A stretch of DNA of 5,042 nucleotides from Thermoplasmatota archaeon (GCA_022848825.1 JAJISH010000188.1:1-5042), one strand, 5' to 3'; shown: positions 1-4,567, counted from the first letter of the stretch. Numbers and translations: made by a program. The notes: a model not told the origin generated them from the letters alone.

Positions 1-51
1 TGGGCCGCCGATGACGGCGTGATAACGAGCGAAGTCATCCTTACACCGTAG
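1..51 (+). CDS. 3' end of an unidentified upstream gene (last 16 codons)
   Basis: Reading from base 1 gives 16 sense codons (WAADDGVITSEVILTP) and then TAG. The other two plus-strand frames stop within the first 22 bases, so this is the only plus-strand frame open to the hairpin. The stop codon overlaps the left arm of a hairpin with a T-tract, as expected at the end of a transcribed gene. Too little is present to name a family. The composition (acidic turn, beta-prone end) is compatible with a soluble protein C-terminus, but a chance open frame of this length cannot be excluded. Confidence 0.45.
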   Translation, partial: WAADDGVITSEVILTP

Positions 52-83
52 AGGTCTTAGCACCTCTCTCTTTCTTTTTTTTT
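50..83 (+). terminator. Hairpin plus T-tract terminator after the upstream gene
   Basis: A perfect 6-bp stem, AGAGGT (50-55) with ACCTCT (62-67), encloses a 6-nt loop. It is followed by a pyrimidine run that includes nine consecutive T (75-83). In archaea the oligo-T on the non-template strand is itself the main termination signal. The position directly after the TAG at 49-51 fits transcription from the left ending here. The T-run is too close to the pilin start to serve clearly as that gene's TATA box. Confidence 0.6.
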
Positions 84-104
84 CTCGAGCTAATCCCAGA
101 CGGA

Positions 105-553
105 ATGAGTCCAATGAACTCTAGGGGTGTGTCCCCCGTCATAGCGGTGGTGCTAATGGCATCCATCACTGTGTTCTTGCATCCGTCGTATGCATCACGG
201 TTTCCTCGCTTGTTACCAGCACGGGGAGTCCGCCGCCGATGATGTTTCTCTCTAAGCTAACCTCGGACCCGGGAACTGCTGCTTTCGAAGTGACTGGGGC
301 ACCCGAGAACACTCTGGCTTCCCGCCTCTTCTCCGTGGTGCTGCTCATCAATGGGACAGTCGACGAGGCGAGCAGAATGGATCCGTTGGAACCGGGAACG
401 GTCGGCAACGTCACATATATCGACTATGATGGCAAGCTCACGAAGGGAGACAGATTCACAGTCTCTGTGGTCCCCGACACGGACTACGAACTAGCCATCA
501 TATGGAGGAATTCGGGAGACAAGAGCTTTGGCATGTCCTGGTCCGAGCAATAG
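105..553 (+). pseudogene. Archaeal type IV pilin-like protein, frameshifted (one missing base near 171-176)
   Basis: Surface pilin subunit; such proteins are inserted through a class III signal peptide and assembled by the archaeal type IV pilus machinery. The frame from ATG 105 (alternative ATG 114) reads MSPMNSRGVSPVIAVVLMASIT, the hallmark N-terminus of archaeal pilins (Arg-Gly before a VSPVIAVVLM hydrophobic helix). That frame then derails and stops at about 240. From base 173 a different frame continues the same helix (VLASVVCITVSSLV) and runs on as a beta-rich, mostly polar domain to TGA-free position 551-553 (TAG). Restoring one base, so that GTGTTC becomes GTGGTTC, joins the parts into about 149 residues, a usual length for small archaeal pilins. 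The mature part holds two N-glycosylation sequons, NGT (350-358) and NVT (407-415). No convincing promoter or Shine-Dalgarno was found. The break may be a real mutation or a sequencing or assembly error. The pilin identity is strong; the disabled state is uncertain. Confidence 0.8.
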
Positions 554-590
554 GCGACTGGATCGGCGAATCTCGCGATGTGGACGTCGA

Positions 591-648
591 TGTGGGAATG
601 GTTTAGTAAGGACATTCCATAACGTGCCACATAGGGATTGTTCCCACA
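591..648 (+). repeat. Nested, mutually exclusive inverted repeats between the pilin and the small membrane protein gene
   Basis: An 8-bp perfect inverted repeat pairs TGTGGGAA (591-598) with TTCCCACA (641-648). Inside it, GGAATG (595-600) can pair with CATTCC (613-618), and GGGA (634-637) with TCCC (642-645). The inner stems use bases needed by the outer stem, so the structures compete. The element sits in the 113-bp gap downstream of the pilin stop and just before the next start at 667. No T-tract follows. It could be an mRNA-level control element, a processing site or chance; no function is asserted. Confidence 0.35.
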
Positions 649-666
649 GGATTCGGGAGAATCAAG

Positions 667-827
667 ATGACGCAGGAGGAGATCTTCTTTGGGTATTGGT
701 GCTCGTCATAGCCATACAGGGCGTCTGGTTTGCCGGGCTGACCTTCTTGGTCTTCAGGAGAAAGGCCCAGAGACGACGAGAAACGGAGTCCGAGGAAGAG
801 GAAGAAGGGACTACCAAGTCCACTTGA
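667..827 (+). pseudogene. Small single-pass membrane protein with charged tail, frameshifted near 688-691
   Basis: Family not recognised. ATG 667, preceded by GGGAG at 655-659 (7-nt spacing), reads MTQEEIFF and then runs to a stop at 709. From base 690 the neighbouring frame reads WVLVLVIAIQGVWFAGLTFLVF, a typical transmembrane helix, then a basic stretch (RRKAQRRR) and a very acidic tail (ETESEEEEEGTTKST) ending in TGA at 825-827. Adding one T to the TTT at 688-690 fuses the two parts into a 53-residue protein with an acidic N-terminus, one helix and a basic-then-acidic tail. By the positive-inside rule the tail is probably cytoplasmic. The same frame extends upstream to 528, but that stretch is Arg/Cys-rich, overlaps the pilin and does not look like protein. 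As in the pilin, the lesion is one missing base. The last 17 nt overlap the convergent gene on the other strand. Confidence 0.5.
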
Positions 828-1065
828 ACTCCTCTATGGGCAGGGCCACAGCCGTGGTGGACTCCGCAACCCGACCGAATTGAATAGCGAAATCAGCGGC
901 AACGCTCGGATCGGGAGCCTCGAAGATTATCAGCACATCGGGCTTGCCGAAAAGACCGAGGAACATCTTGATCTCCAGGTCATCTGGAATCTTGGGATGC
1001 TTGCAGAGCCTTGTGGCATCCTCATACTGTCCCGGCATGAGTTTCAAAGTGATCACAAACAGCAT
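811..1065 (-). CDS. Small GYD-like / dimeric alpha-beta-barrel domain protein of unknown function
   Basis: This 84-residue protein shows a beta-alpha-beta-beta-alpha-beta pattern. Strand MLFVITLKL (1-9) is followed by a helix (12-21), then strands around EIKMFLGLFG (31-40) and VLIIFEAPD (44-52), a helix VAADFAIQFGRVA (55-67) and a final strand TTAVALPIEEF (70-80). The segment GLFGKPDVLIIFEAPD resembles the conserved core of GYD-type ferredoxin-fold proteins (Gly, aromatic or Pro-Asp, hydrophobic strand, Glu-Ala-Pro-Asp). The family assignment rests on memory of the pattern and is tentative; function is unknown. The ATG at 1065 has AGAAGG (1074-1079) 8 nt upstream and a TATA-like element further up, which supports this start. 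It lies 50 nt behind the universal stress protein gene on the same strand, and its 3' end overlaps the convergent small membrane gene by 17 nt. Confidence 0.75.
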   Translation of the reverse strand: MLFVITLKLMPGQYEDATRLCKHPKIPDDLEIKMFLGLFGKPDVLIIFEAPDPSVAADFAIQFGRVAESTTAVALPIEEFKWTW

Positions 1066-1098
1066 GTTCTCAGCCTTCTGAAATAATGCGGCTCATAG

Positions 1099-1106
1099 TA
1101 TTTTAA
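1099..1106 (-). promoter_or_regulatory. TATA-like box for the GYD-like gene
   Basis: On the minus strand the sequence reads TTAAAATA, preceded by a purine-rich GCTAGGG that could act as a weak BRE. Its centre is about 37 nt before the ATG at 1065, so transcription would start near 1076 with a leader of about 11 nt holding the AGAAGG ribosome binding site. It lies in the gap behind the universal stress protein gene, which suggests the downstream gene can be transcribed separately. Confidence 0.45.
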
Positions 1107-1115
1107 CCCTAGCTC

Positions 1116-1520
1116 TCACCTGACAATGAGAACCATCCGGTTGGAGTGCCGGGCAACCTTCTCGGCAACGCTTCCCAGCGTGAAGGTCCCGACCTTGCTG
1201 AGCCCCTTCGAGCCTATCACGATCATGTCGCACTGGATGTCGGCGGCGATCTTGATTATCTCCTCGGCGACATCGCCCTCACGGAAGATGCCTATGGCGT
1301 CCACGTCCCTCGACTTGAGCTCCTCCACCACGTCGTTGAGGGCCTCCTGCGCCTTCTCGCGGGTGAGCTCGTAGTCGAAGTAGGCGAAGCCGTCAATCTC
1401 CTTCGTCGGCAGGACGTAGACGGCTACGAGCTGGTCGCCTTCCTTGAGCATCGACTCGGCTTTCTCCAGGGCCTTTCTGGAGCCCTCGGAACCGTCGTAG
1501 GCAACAAGAACATCTCCCAC
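1116..1520 (-). CDS. Universal stress protein (UspA family), ATP-binding type
   Basis: Single-domain Usp of 134 residues, close to the usual 135-160. It begins with the family strand VLVAYDGSEGS (4-14, with D9 at the nucleotide site) followed by a helix. It ends with the nucleotide-binding loop G103-S-K-G106, nine residues, then G116-S117, which matches G-2X-G-9X-G-S, the signature of ATP-binding Usp proteins such as M. jannaschii MJ0577. Such proteins form cytoplasmic dimers and act as stress or energy-state switches; the partner here is unknown. The start is GTG at 1520. There is no Shine-Dalgarno, but a TATA box centred 26 nt upstream puts the transcript start at or next to this GTG, so the mRNA is probably leaderless. 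No ATG or closely placed alternative was seen between the box and the GTG. It lies 43 nt behind the RDD gene. Confidence 0.93.
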   Translation of the reverse strand: MGDVLVAYDGSEGSRKALEKAESMLKEGDQLVAVYVLPTKEIDGFAYFDYELTREKAQEALNDVVEELKSRDVDAIGIFREGDVAEEIIKIAADIQCDMIVIGSKGLSKVGTFTLGSVAEKVARHSNRMVLIVR

Positions 1521-1541
1521 GAGCCCGCGAAAGTGTTCGGA

Positions 1542-1550
1542 GTATATAAC
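1542..1550 (-). promoter_or_regulatory. TATA box of the leaderless universal stress protein gene
   Basis: The minus strand reads GTTATATAC, a good archaeal TATA element. Its centre at about 1546 is 26 nt before the G of the GTG at 1520. This is the expected distance to a transcription start and implies a leaderless transcript. It also fixes the start codon choice. Confidence 0.6.
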
Positions 1551-1563
1551 GTAATCAGCCCGG

Positions 1564-2040
1564 TCACTGTTCCTCAGGGACAGGGGCCCTCTTCACCTTC
1601 ACCCTCCTCGGGGACACGTGAGCCACTCTGACGACGACCGTGCCTGCCACTCTGTCAGTGAGCCTCTGCCGAGGGTCCCCCTCGGTCGCCATTCCGAGCA
1701 GGGTGTCCATCAGGGGGAAGATGTACCAGAAGAACTTGGCTATGCTCCTGAGCATTCCGGAGGACAGGCTCATGGATCCGGCCGTGGAATCCACACGCAG
1801 GCTCATGAGCTCCTTCCCAGGTGTCTTGCCGACATACGTCTCGAACAGGGACGAGTACGTGAAAAGGCAAAGGCCTGAGAGCAGACCGAACAGCGCGACG
1901 TTCACTGTAGGAACGAACTGAAGGAGTATCCACACTGGGAACGTCACGAGAACGACGTCAACGCCGAACGCAATCACCCTTCTCGCCCAGTGGTCCTGAA
2001 TGCTCCTGCTATGACCGAGGAGATCAAATCCTGTAACCAT
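1564..2040 (-). CDS. RDD-family integral membrane protein
   Basis: RDD domain protein (Pfam RDD type) of 158 residues from ATG 2040. Three hydrophobic segments are visible: about 22-43, 48-66 and 100-118. The family residues are present: Arg in ARRVIAFGVD (R20/R21, with D28 in helix 1), the GKTPGKELMSLRV loop (71-83), and R126-L-T-D129-R-V-A-G-T near the end. A basic tail (PRRVKVKR) follows, probably cytoplasmic. The family's role is poorly defined; some members are linked to ion transport or homeostasis, and no function is asserted here. An ATG at 2067 would add nine residues, but it lies only about 20 nt from the TATA-like box and so probably upstream of the transcript start. The ATG at 2040 has GGGAG-type purines about 10 nt upstream and is preferred. 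The longer form (end 2067) is not excluded. The universal stress protein gene follows 43 nt downstream with its own TATA box. Confidence 0.88.
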   Translation of the reverse strand: MVTGFDLLGHSRSIQDHWARRVIAFGVDVVLVTFPVWILLQFVPTVNVALFGLLSGLCLFTYSSLFETYVGKTPGKELMSLRVDSTAGSMSLSSGMLRSIAKFFWYIFPLMDTLLGMATEGDPRQRLTDRVAGTVVVRVAHVSPRRVKVKRAPVPEEQ

Positions 2041-2082
2041 GCATCCCACTCTCCCTTCGATTCTCATAAACGGCGAGGATGC

Positions 2083-2090
2083 TTAAAAAT
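2083..2090 (-). promoter_or_regulatory. TATA-like box of the RDD gene
   Basis: The minus strand reads ATTTTTAA. Its centre near 2087 predicts transcription from about 2060-2062, between the two possible start codons (2067 and 2040). This favours the shorter RDD protein with a leader of about 20 nt containing GGGAG. Confidence 0.45.
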
Positions 2091-2155
2091 GTTGTCATGC
2101 CACTCAGGTCGCCCATCATTCATCAGGATTCAGCGTAGGGCTTTGTCATCATCGT

Positions 2156-2173
2156 GGCGGTGATAGTACCGCC
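2156..2173. repeat. Perfect 6-bp inverted repeat in the RDD/tsr3 divergent intergenic region
   Basis: GGCGGT (2156-2161) and ACCGCC (2168-2173) flank a 6-nt spacer, an 18-bp dyad. It lies between the RDD gene promoter and the tsr3 start, about 60 nt upstream of tsr3. Possible readings are an operator for a dimeric regulator or chance. No T-tract follows, so it is not a typical terminator. Elsewhere the 166-bp gap shows only the two promoter-like regions; a weak TGTAATAC (2206-2213), about 26 nt before the tsr3 GTG, may be its TATA element. Confidence 0.3.
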
Positions 2174-2233
2174 CTCCATGAACATATCATTTGCGGTGGA
2201 AAGAATGTAATACGGAACGACGATGCCCCTTTC

Positions 2234-2734
2234 GTGAGCGTCAGGCTCTATGCTTACGATGCCAAGGCTTGCGATCCGAAGAAGTGCACGGCGAGAAAGC
2301 TGGCCAGGATGGACATGATCACGCTCACCAACAGTCCGAAGGGTCTGCCAAGGGGTTGCGTCCTCCTGAACCCGACCTCTGACAGGGCGATCTCAAGAGA
2401 GGATGAGAAGGACGCAGCGAGGAGGGGGCTGGCGGCACTCGACCTCAGCTGGAAGCACCCCGCTTTCCCGGAGGTACGGGGCGCCATAGACAGGGCCCTT
2501 CCATACCTAATAGCCGCGAATCCCGTCAACTACGGCAAGCCGTTCCAACTGTCAACAGCGGAGGCCCTGGCCGCCGCCCTCTTCATCATGGGCCACGAGG
2601 ACCAGTGCCTCGCGATCCTCAACAAGTTCAAATGGGGTCCTGGCTTCCTGACCCTCAACAAAGAACCGCTCATGCTGTATGCGAAGGCCAAGAACAGCGA
2701 GGAGGTTGTGGAGGTCCAGGACGAGTTCATTTGA
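2234..2734 (+). CDS. tsr3: Tsr3-type rRNA aminocarboxypropyltransferase
   Basis: Transfers the 3-amino-3-carboxypropyl group of S-adenosylmethionine to a (methyl)pseudouridine of small-subunit rRNA, a step of ribosome biogenesis in eukaryotes and archaea. The 166 residues are colinear with the family: YAYDAKACDPKKCTARKLA (6-24), the LPRGCVLLNP loop (38-47), ALDLSW (68-73), the long signature LPYLIAANPVNYGKPF then QLSTAEALAAAL (89-116), and FKWGPGFLTLN (132-142). Length and motif order are normal and nothing is missing. The start is GTG 2234. The protein sequence fits the family immediately from here, no in-frame ATG lies upstream, and a weak TATA-like TGTAATAC 26 nt before it suggests a leaderless mRNA. 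The 3' end overlaps the convergent Trm112-like gene by 8 nt. In eukaryotes Trm112 with Bud23 also modifies 18S rRNA, so the pairing is functionally sensible, though this link is inference. Confidence 0.95.
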   Translation: MSVRLYAYDAKACDPKKCTARKLARMDMITLTNSPKGLPRGCVLLNPTSDRAISREDEKDAARRGLAALDLSWKHPAFPEVRGAIDRALPYLIAANPVNYGKPFQLSTAEALAAALFIMGHEDQCLAILNKFKWGPGFLTLNKEPLMLYAKAKNSEEVVEVQDEFI

Positions 2735-2906
2735 AGTCTGGCGGGAGAAGGTTGGGGATACCGTCTTCTATCTTGAATGCGTGATCGCACTTCGAACAGA
2801 AGAGGTCTCCAGTAACGATCTCGTCTCCCTCCTCGCGCTCGACCTTCAGCTCAAGATCGGACTTGCAGACAGGGCAACATAGTATGTCCATTAGGTCCCT
2901 TTTCAC
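2727..2906 (-). CDS. trm112: Trm112-like zinc-ribbon methyltransferase activator
   Basis: Trm112 proteins bind and stabilise several class I methyltransferases acting on tRNA, rRNA and translation factors. The 59-residue protein starts MKRDLMDILCCPVCKSDLEL, has a charged beta-hairpin (VEREEGDE, 22-29), and ends with CSKC then AFKIEDGIPNLLPP. Cys11-x-x-Cys14 and Cys37-x-x-Cys40 form the likely zinc site. IEDGIPNLLP is the family's closing signature. The open frame continues far upstream to 3455, but that part is antisense to a methyltransferase gene and unrelated in composition. The GTG at 2906 is chosen because the family begins exactly there and GGTGA (2911-2915) lies 4 nt upstream. The next ATG (2891) would lose the conserved first residues. 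It converges on tsr3 (8-nt overlap) and is divergent from a methyltransferase gene 90 bp away. The bacterial YcaR-type homologues are alternative relatives. Confidence 0.88.
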   Translation of the reverse strand: MKRDLMDILCCPVCKSDLELKVEREEGDEIVTGDLFCSKCDHAFKIEDGIPNLLPPDFK

Positions 2907-2937
2907 TCGCTCACCTTCATGGTGATTTTCCAGACAT

Positions 2938-2947
2938 CTCTTAAAGG
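2938..2947 (-). promoter_or_regulatory. TATA-like box of the Trm112-like gene
   Basis: The minus strand reads CCTTTAAGAG. Its centre near 2942 predicts transcription from about 2916, leaving a leader of about 10 nt that contains the GGTGA ribosome binding site (2911-2915) before GTG 2906. The TTTAAG core is nearly symmetrical and might also be read in the plus direction. Confidence 0.45.
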
Positions 2948-2964
2948 CTTCGATGGCAATAAGA

Positions 2965-2973
2965 TTAAGAATA
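2965..2973 (+). promoter_or_regulatory. TATA-like box of the first methyltransferase gene
   Basis: TTAAGAATA is centred near 2969, about 26-28 nt before ATG 2997, and follows A-rich sequence (CAATAAGA). This spacing implies a leaderless transcript beginning at the ATG, which agrees with the lack of a Shine-Dalgarno sequence there. Confidence 0.4.
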
Positions 2974-2996
2974 CTCCGCCAATAATCCCTACCACG

Positions 2997-3722
2997 ATGG
3001 GTGAGCATCCAGTCCTTCCAGATGAGAAGGCGGCAAGAAGGAGATGGTTGAGGAGGCTGGAGGACATCGACAATCTGCTCTCCCTTCTCGAGCCGTTCCT
3101 TGACAGACCGCTGAAGGACTGCCGTGCGGTGGACCTCGGCTGCGGCCCAGGATCCCTTTCGATTCCCATCGCGATGAGGGTGAGAGAGGTCGTCGGCATA
3201 GACAATAACGAGAGGCTCATCGGCATGGCGGAGGACTGGGCAGAGAAGGAGGACATCAACAATGCGAGATTCGAGGCCGTCTCCATCTATGACTACGACG
3301 GGGCGGGGAGCTTCGATATCGCGATATGCAGCGATGTCATCGAACACGTCCCGGATCAGAGAGGGCTGGTCAAGGTGCTCGTGGAGACCTTGCGGGTCGG
3401 TGGTGCATTCTACATGACCACGAACAACAAGCTCTGGCCCATGGAAGGACACCACAAACTCCCCTTCCTGTCATATCTTCCGAGAAGCTGGGCGGATCGA
3501 TACGTGAGGCTGATGGGAAGGGGAGATCGCTTCAGGATATATCCTCTGACCCTTTCCGAGCTGAAGAGGATACTGGACGAGTTCCCGCTGACGTACGAGC
3601 TGCAACCACCGAGGAATCCCAGAACGGTTCTCTACAAGTTCGGGAAGAAGCTCGTCCAAGCGAGCGAGGTCTTCTGGAATCTGGCCAACGCATTCCAAGT
3701 GGTGGGGGTGAGGTCGGAATGA
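2997..3722 (+). CDS. Class I SAM-dependent methyltransferase (UbiG/Methyltransf_11-like), substrate unknown
   Basis: Rossmann-fold methyltransferase of 241 residues. Motif I is AVDLGCGPGSLSIPIA (44-59). The second strand VVGIDNN (65-71) provides acidic D69, expected to bind the ribose. FDIAICSDVIEHV (106-118) is the motif IV region, and LRVGGAFYMTTNN follows the usual LKPGG position. The C-terminal part (HHKLPFLSYLP, YPLTLSELKRILDE) is typical of small-molecule, lipid or glycan methyltransferases and less so of RNA enzymes, but the substrate cannot be told. An upstream ATG at 2919 would add 26 residues that look unlike protein and would span the putative TATA box, so ATG 2997 is preferred. 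The end overlaps the next gene by ATGA. The Trm112-like gene is divergently placed next door and an AglB-like gene lies downstream, which suggests either Trm112 partnership or glycan methylation, both inference. Confidence 0.88.
   Translation: MGEHPVLPDEKAARRRWLRRLEDIDNLLSLLEPFLDRPLKDCRAVDLGCGPGSLSIPIAMRVREVVGIDNNERLIGMAEDWAEKEDINNARFEAVSIYDYDGAGSFDIAICSDVIEHVPDQRGLVKVLVETLRVGGAFYMTTNNKLWPMEGHHKLPFLSYLPRSWADRYVRLMGRGDRFRIYPLTLSELKRILDEFPLTYELQPPRNPRTVLYKFGKKLVQASEVFWNLANAFQVVGVRSE
3707..3713 (+). promoter_or_regulatory. Ribosome binding site of the second methyltransferase gene
   Basis: GGTGAGG lies 5 nt before ATG 3719, inside the end of the preceding gene. It matches the archaeal anti-Shine-Dalgarno and decides the start at 3719 against the much longer upstream open frame. 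Together with the ATGA stop/start overlap it implies translational coupling. Confidence 0.7.
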
Positions 3723-4429
3723 GGCTTGACTGGAAGATAGATCAAGATGCCAGAAGTATCTGCTGGAAGGGGCTGATGGACGCACCGAGAGAGATGGTGA
3801 AGGACCGCTCGTTCTCTGTGATCCTCGATCTGGGCTCCTCCAACGGCGCTTTTGGGAAGCTCATCTCAATGGACAGGGAGGCGAGGATCATCGGCGTCGA
3901 CATAAGCCATGGCGCGGCTCCAGCCGAGAGAGTGGAGCTCATCCGGGCGGACATCCTCCATCTTCCATTCAAGGACGAATCGTTCGACCTCGTGTCCGCG
4001 AGGGCTATCCTGCACCACGTGCCGGATGACGTCGAAAGCGCTGTCAAAGAGGCGGGACGGGTTCTCCGCAGCGGGCAGGTCCTCATATGTCAAGAACCTA
4101 CATCTGACAATCTCGTTTCCGAGCTGGCGCGTAGGATCTTCCGGACTGTGCTTCACGATCCGTCGGAGAGGGCCTTCTCCTCCGCAAGGCTCAAGCGGGC
4201 GGTGTCGAGCAGCCTGACGATGTTGGAGGTAAGATACCACCTCATCTTCGTCTATCTCCTGCCGCACTTGGCGTCCCGGCTCAGCGGCCGCTTGAGGAGG
4301 ATGCTTCTCGGCCTGAGCAAGCTGTTGGTCCAGGTCGACGAAAGGCTGCTCGCAAAAGGCCGCTTCTGGAGGAGAAGAGCCGCCTACGTCACGGTCTCGG
4401 CGGTGAAATCCCCCGCTCAAGAGCCGTAA
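3719..4429 (+). CDS. Second class I SAM-dependent methyltransferase (Methyltransf_11-like), substrate unknown
   Basis: Methyltransferase of 236 residues with a short N-terminal extension before the fold. Motif I is VILDLGSSNGAFG (34-46): the usual GxGxG is altered to G39-S-S-N-G43, seen in some families but less common. IGVDIS (58-63) gives the ribose-binding D61. ADILHLPFKDESFDLV (77-92) covers the adenine-site acid and motif IV, followed by ARAILHHVPDD and the VLRSGQVLICQEP strand. The C-terminal region is rich in Arg and Leu (RLSGRLRRMLLGLSKLL) and could form an amphipathic, membrane-associated helix. The start is ATG 3719, overlapping the previous stop by ATGA. The open frame extends to 3326, but that part only shadows the first methyltransferase. 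The two methyltransferases are not close copies, to judge by eye. It may act on the same pathway as its neighbour, possibly a surface glycan given the AglB-like gene 138 nt downstream. Confidence 0.88.
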   Translation: MRLDWKIDQDARSICWKGLMDAPREMVKDRSFSVILDLGSSNGAFGKLISMDREARIIGVDISHGAAPAERVELIRADILHLPFKDESFDLVSARAILHHVPDDVESAVKEAGRVLRSGQVLICQEPTSDNLVSELARRIFRTVLHDPSERAFSSARLKRAVSSSLTMLEVRYHLIFVYLLPHLASRLSGRLRRMLLGLSKLLVQVDERLLAKGRFWRRRAAYVTVSAVKSPAQEP

Positions 4430-4517
4430 GGCTTATCTTTACGACCTGCAGATTCCCCAGAGGTCTGCGTGACCCGTCGGGTTGCCAAACCAAGGTAGAC
4501 TTCCACAGGAAAACAAA

Positions 4518-4526
4518 CATATACAA
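4518..4526 (+). promoter_or_regulatory. BRE/TATA-like promoter of the STT3/AglB-type gene
   Basis: CATATACAA follows the purine-rich GGAAAACAAA (4508-4517), which resembles a BRE plus spacer. A centre near 4521 predicts transcription from about 4545-4548. This lies downstream of ATG 4535, which argues against that ATG as the start. The element indicates that the glycosylation gene is not simply read through from the methyltransferase pair. The 4430-4510 stretch before it holds only short imperfect dyads. Confidence 0.5.
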
Positions 4527-4557
4527 GAACATCTATGGAACGGGCTACCAGTCCCTC

Positions 4558-4563
4558 GGTGAT
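4558..4563 (+). promoter_or_regulatory. Ribosome binding site of the STT3/AglB-type gene
   Basis: GGTGAT is fully complementary to the AUCACC of archaeal 16S rRNA tails and lies 4 nt before GTG 4568. Together with the upstream promoter it favours the GTG 4568 start over ATG 4535 and GTG 4559. Confidence 0.5.
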
Positions 4564-4567
4564 ACAG

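Noticed and set aside
165..180. Programmed -1 frameshifting in the pilin or the microprotein
   Set aside because: Neither junction shows an X-XXY-YYZ slippery heptamer or a clear stimulatory stem directly downstream. A lost base is simpler.
239..553. Intact 104-residue protein starting at ATG 239
   Set aside because: The frame is open upstream and continues the pilin helix back to 173; no ribosome binding site favours 239. It is the C-terminal part of the frameshifted pilin.
528..827. 99-codon frame as the complete small membrane protein
   Set aside because: Its first 50 or so residues are Arg/Cys-rich, overlap the pilin end and do not look like protein. The start at 667 plus one restored base gives a better protein.
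1146..1631. 161-codon plus-strand frame opposite the universal stress protein gene
   Set aside because: Antisense shadow of a well-supported gene with an intact ATP-binding signature; no recognisable motif of its own.
2178..2210. 10-codon upstream frame before tsr3
   Set aside because: Too short, no ribosome binding site, and probably upstream of the tsr3 transcription start.
2727..3455. 242-codon minus-strand open frame as one gene
   Set aside because: Only the last 59 codons match a family (Trm112-like). The upstream part is antisense to a methyltransferase gene, and a GTG with GGTGA sits exactly at the family start.
3866..4420. 184-codon minus-strand frame opposite the second methyltransferase
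   Set aside because: Shadow frame; the plus strand has all the methyltransferase motifs plus a ribosome binding site.
3326..4429. 367-codon plus-strand open frame as one long gene
   Set aside because: The part before 3719 is out of frame with the clear methyltransferase on the same strand and has Arg/Gln-rich shadow composition. GGTGAGG and the ATGA overlap set the start at 3719.
4430..4500. Terminator hairpin after the second methyltransferase
   Set aside because: GACCT/AGGTC, GCAGA/TCTGC and ACCC/GGGT pairs exist, but they are short, overlapping and not followed by a T-tract.
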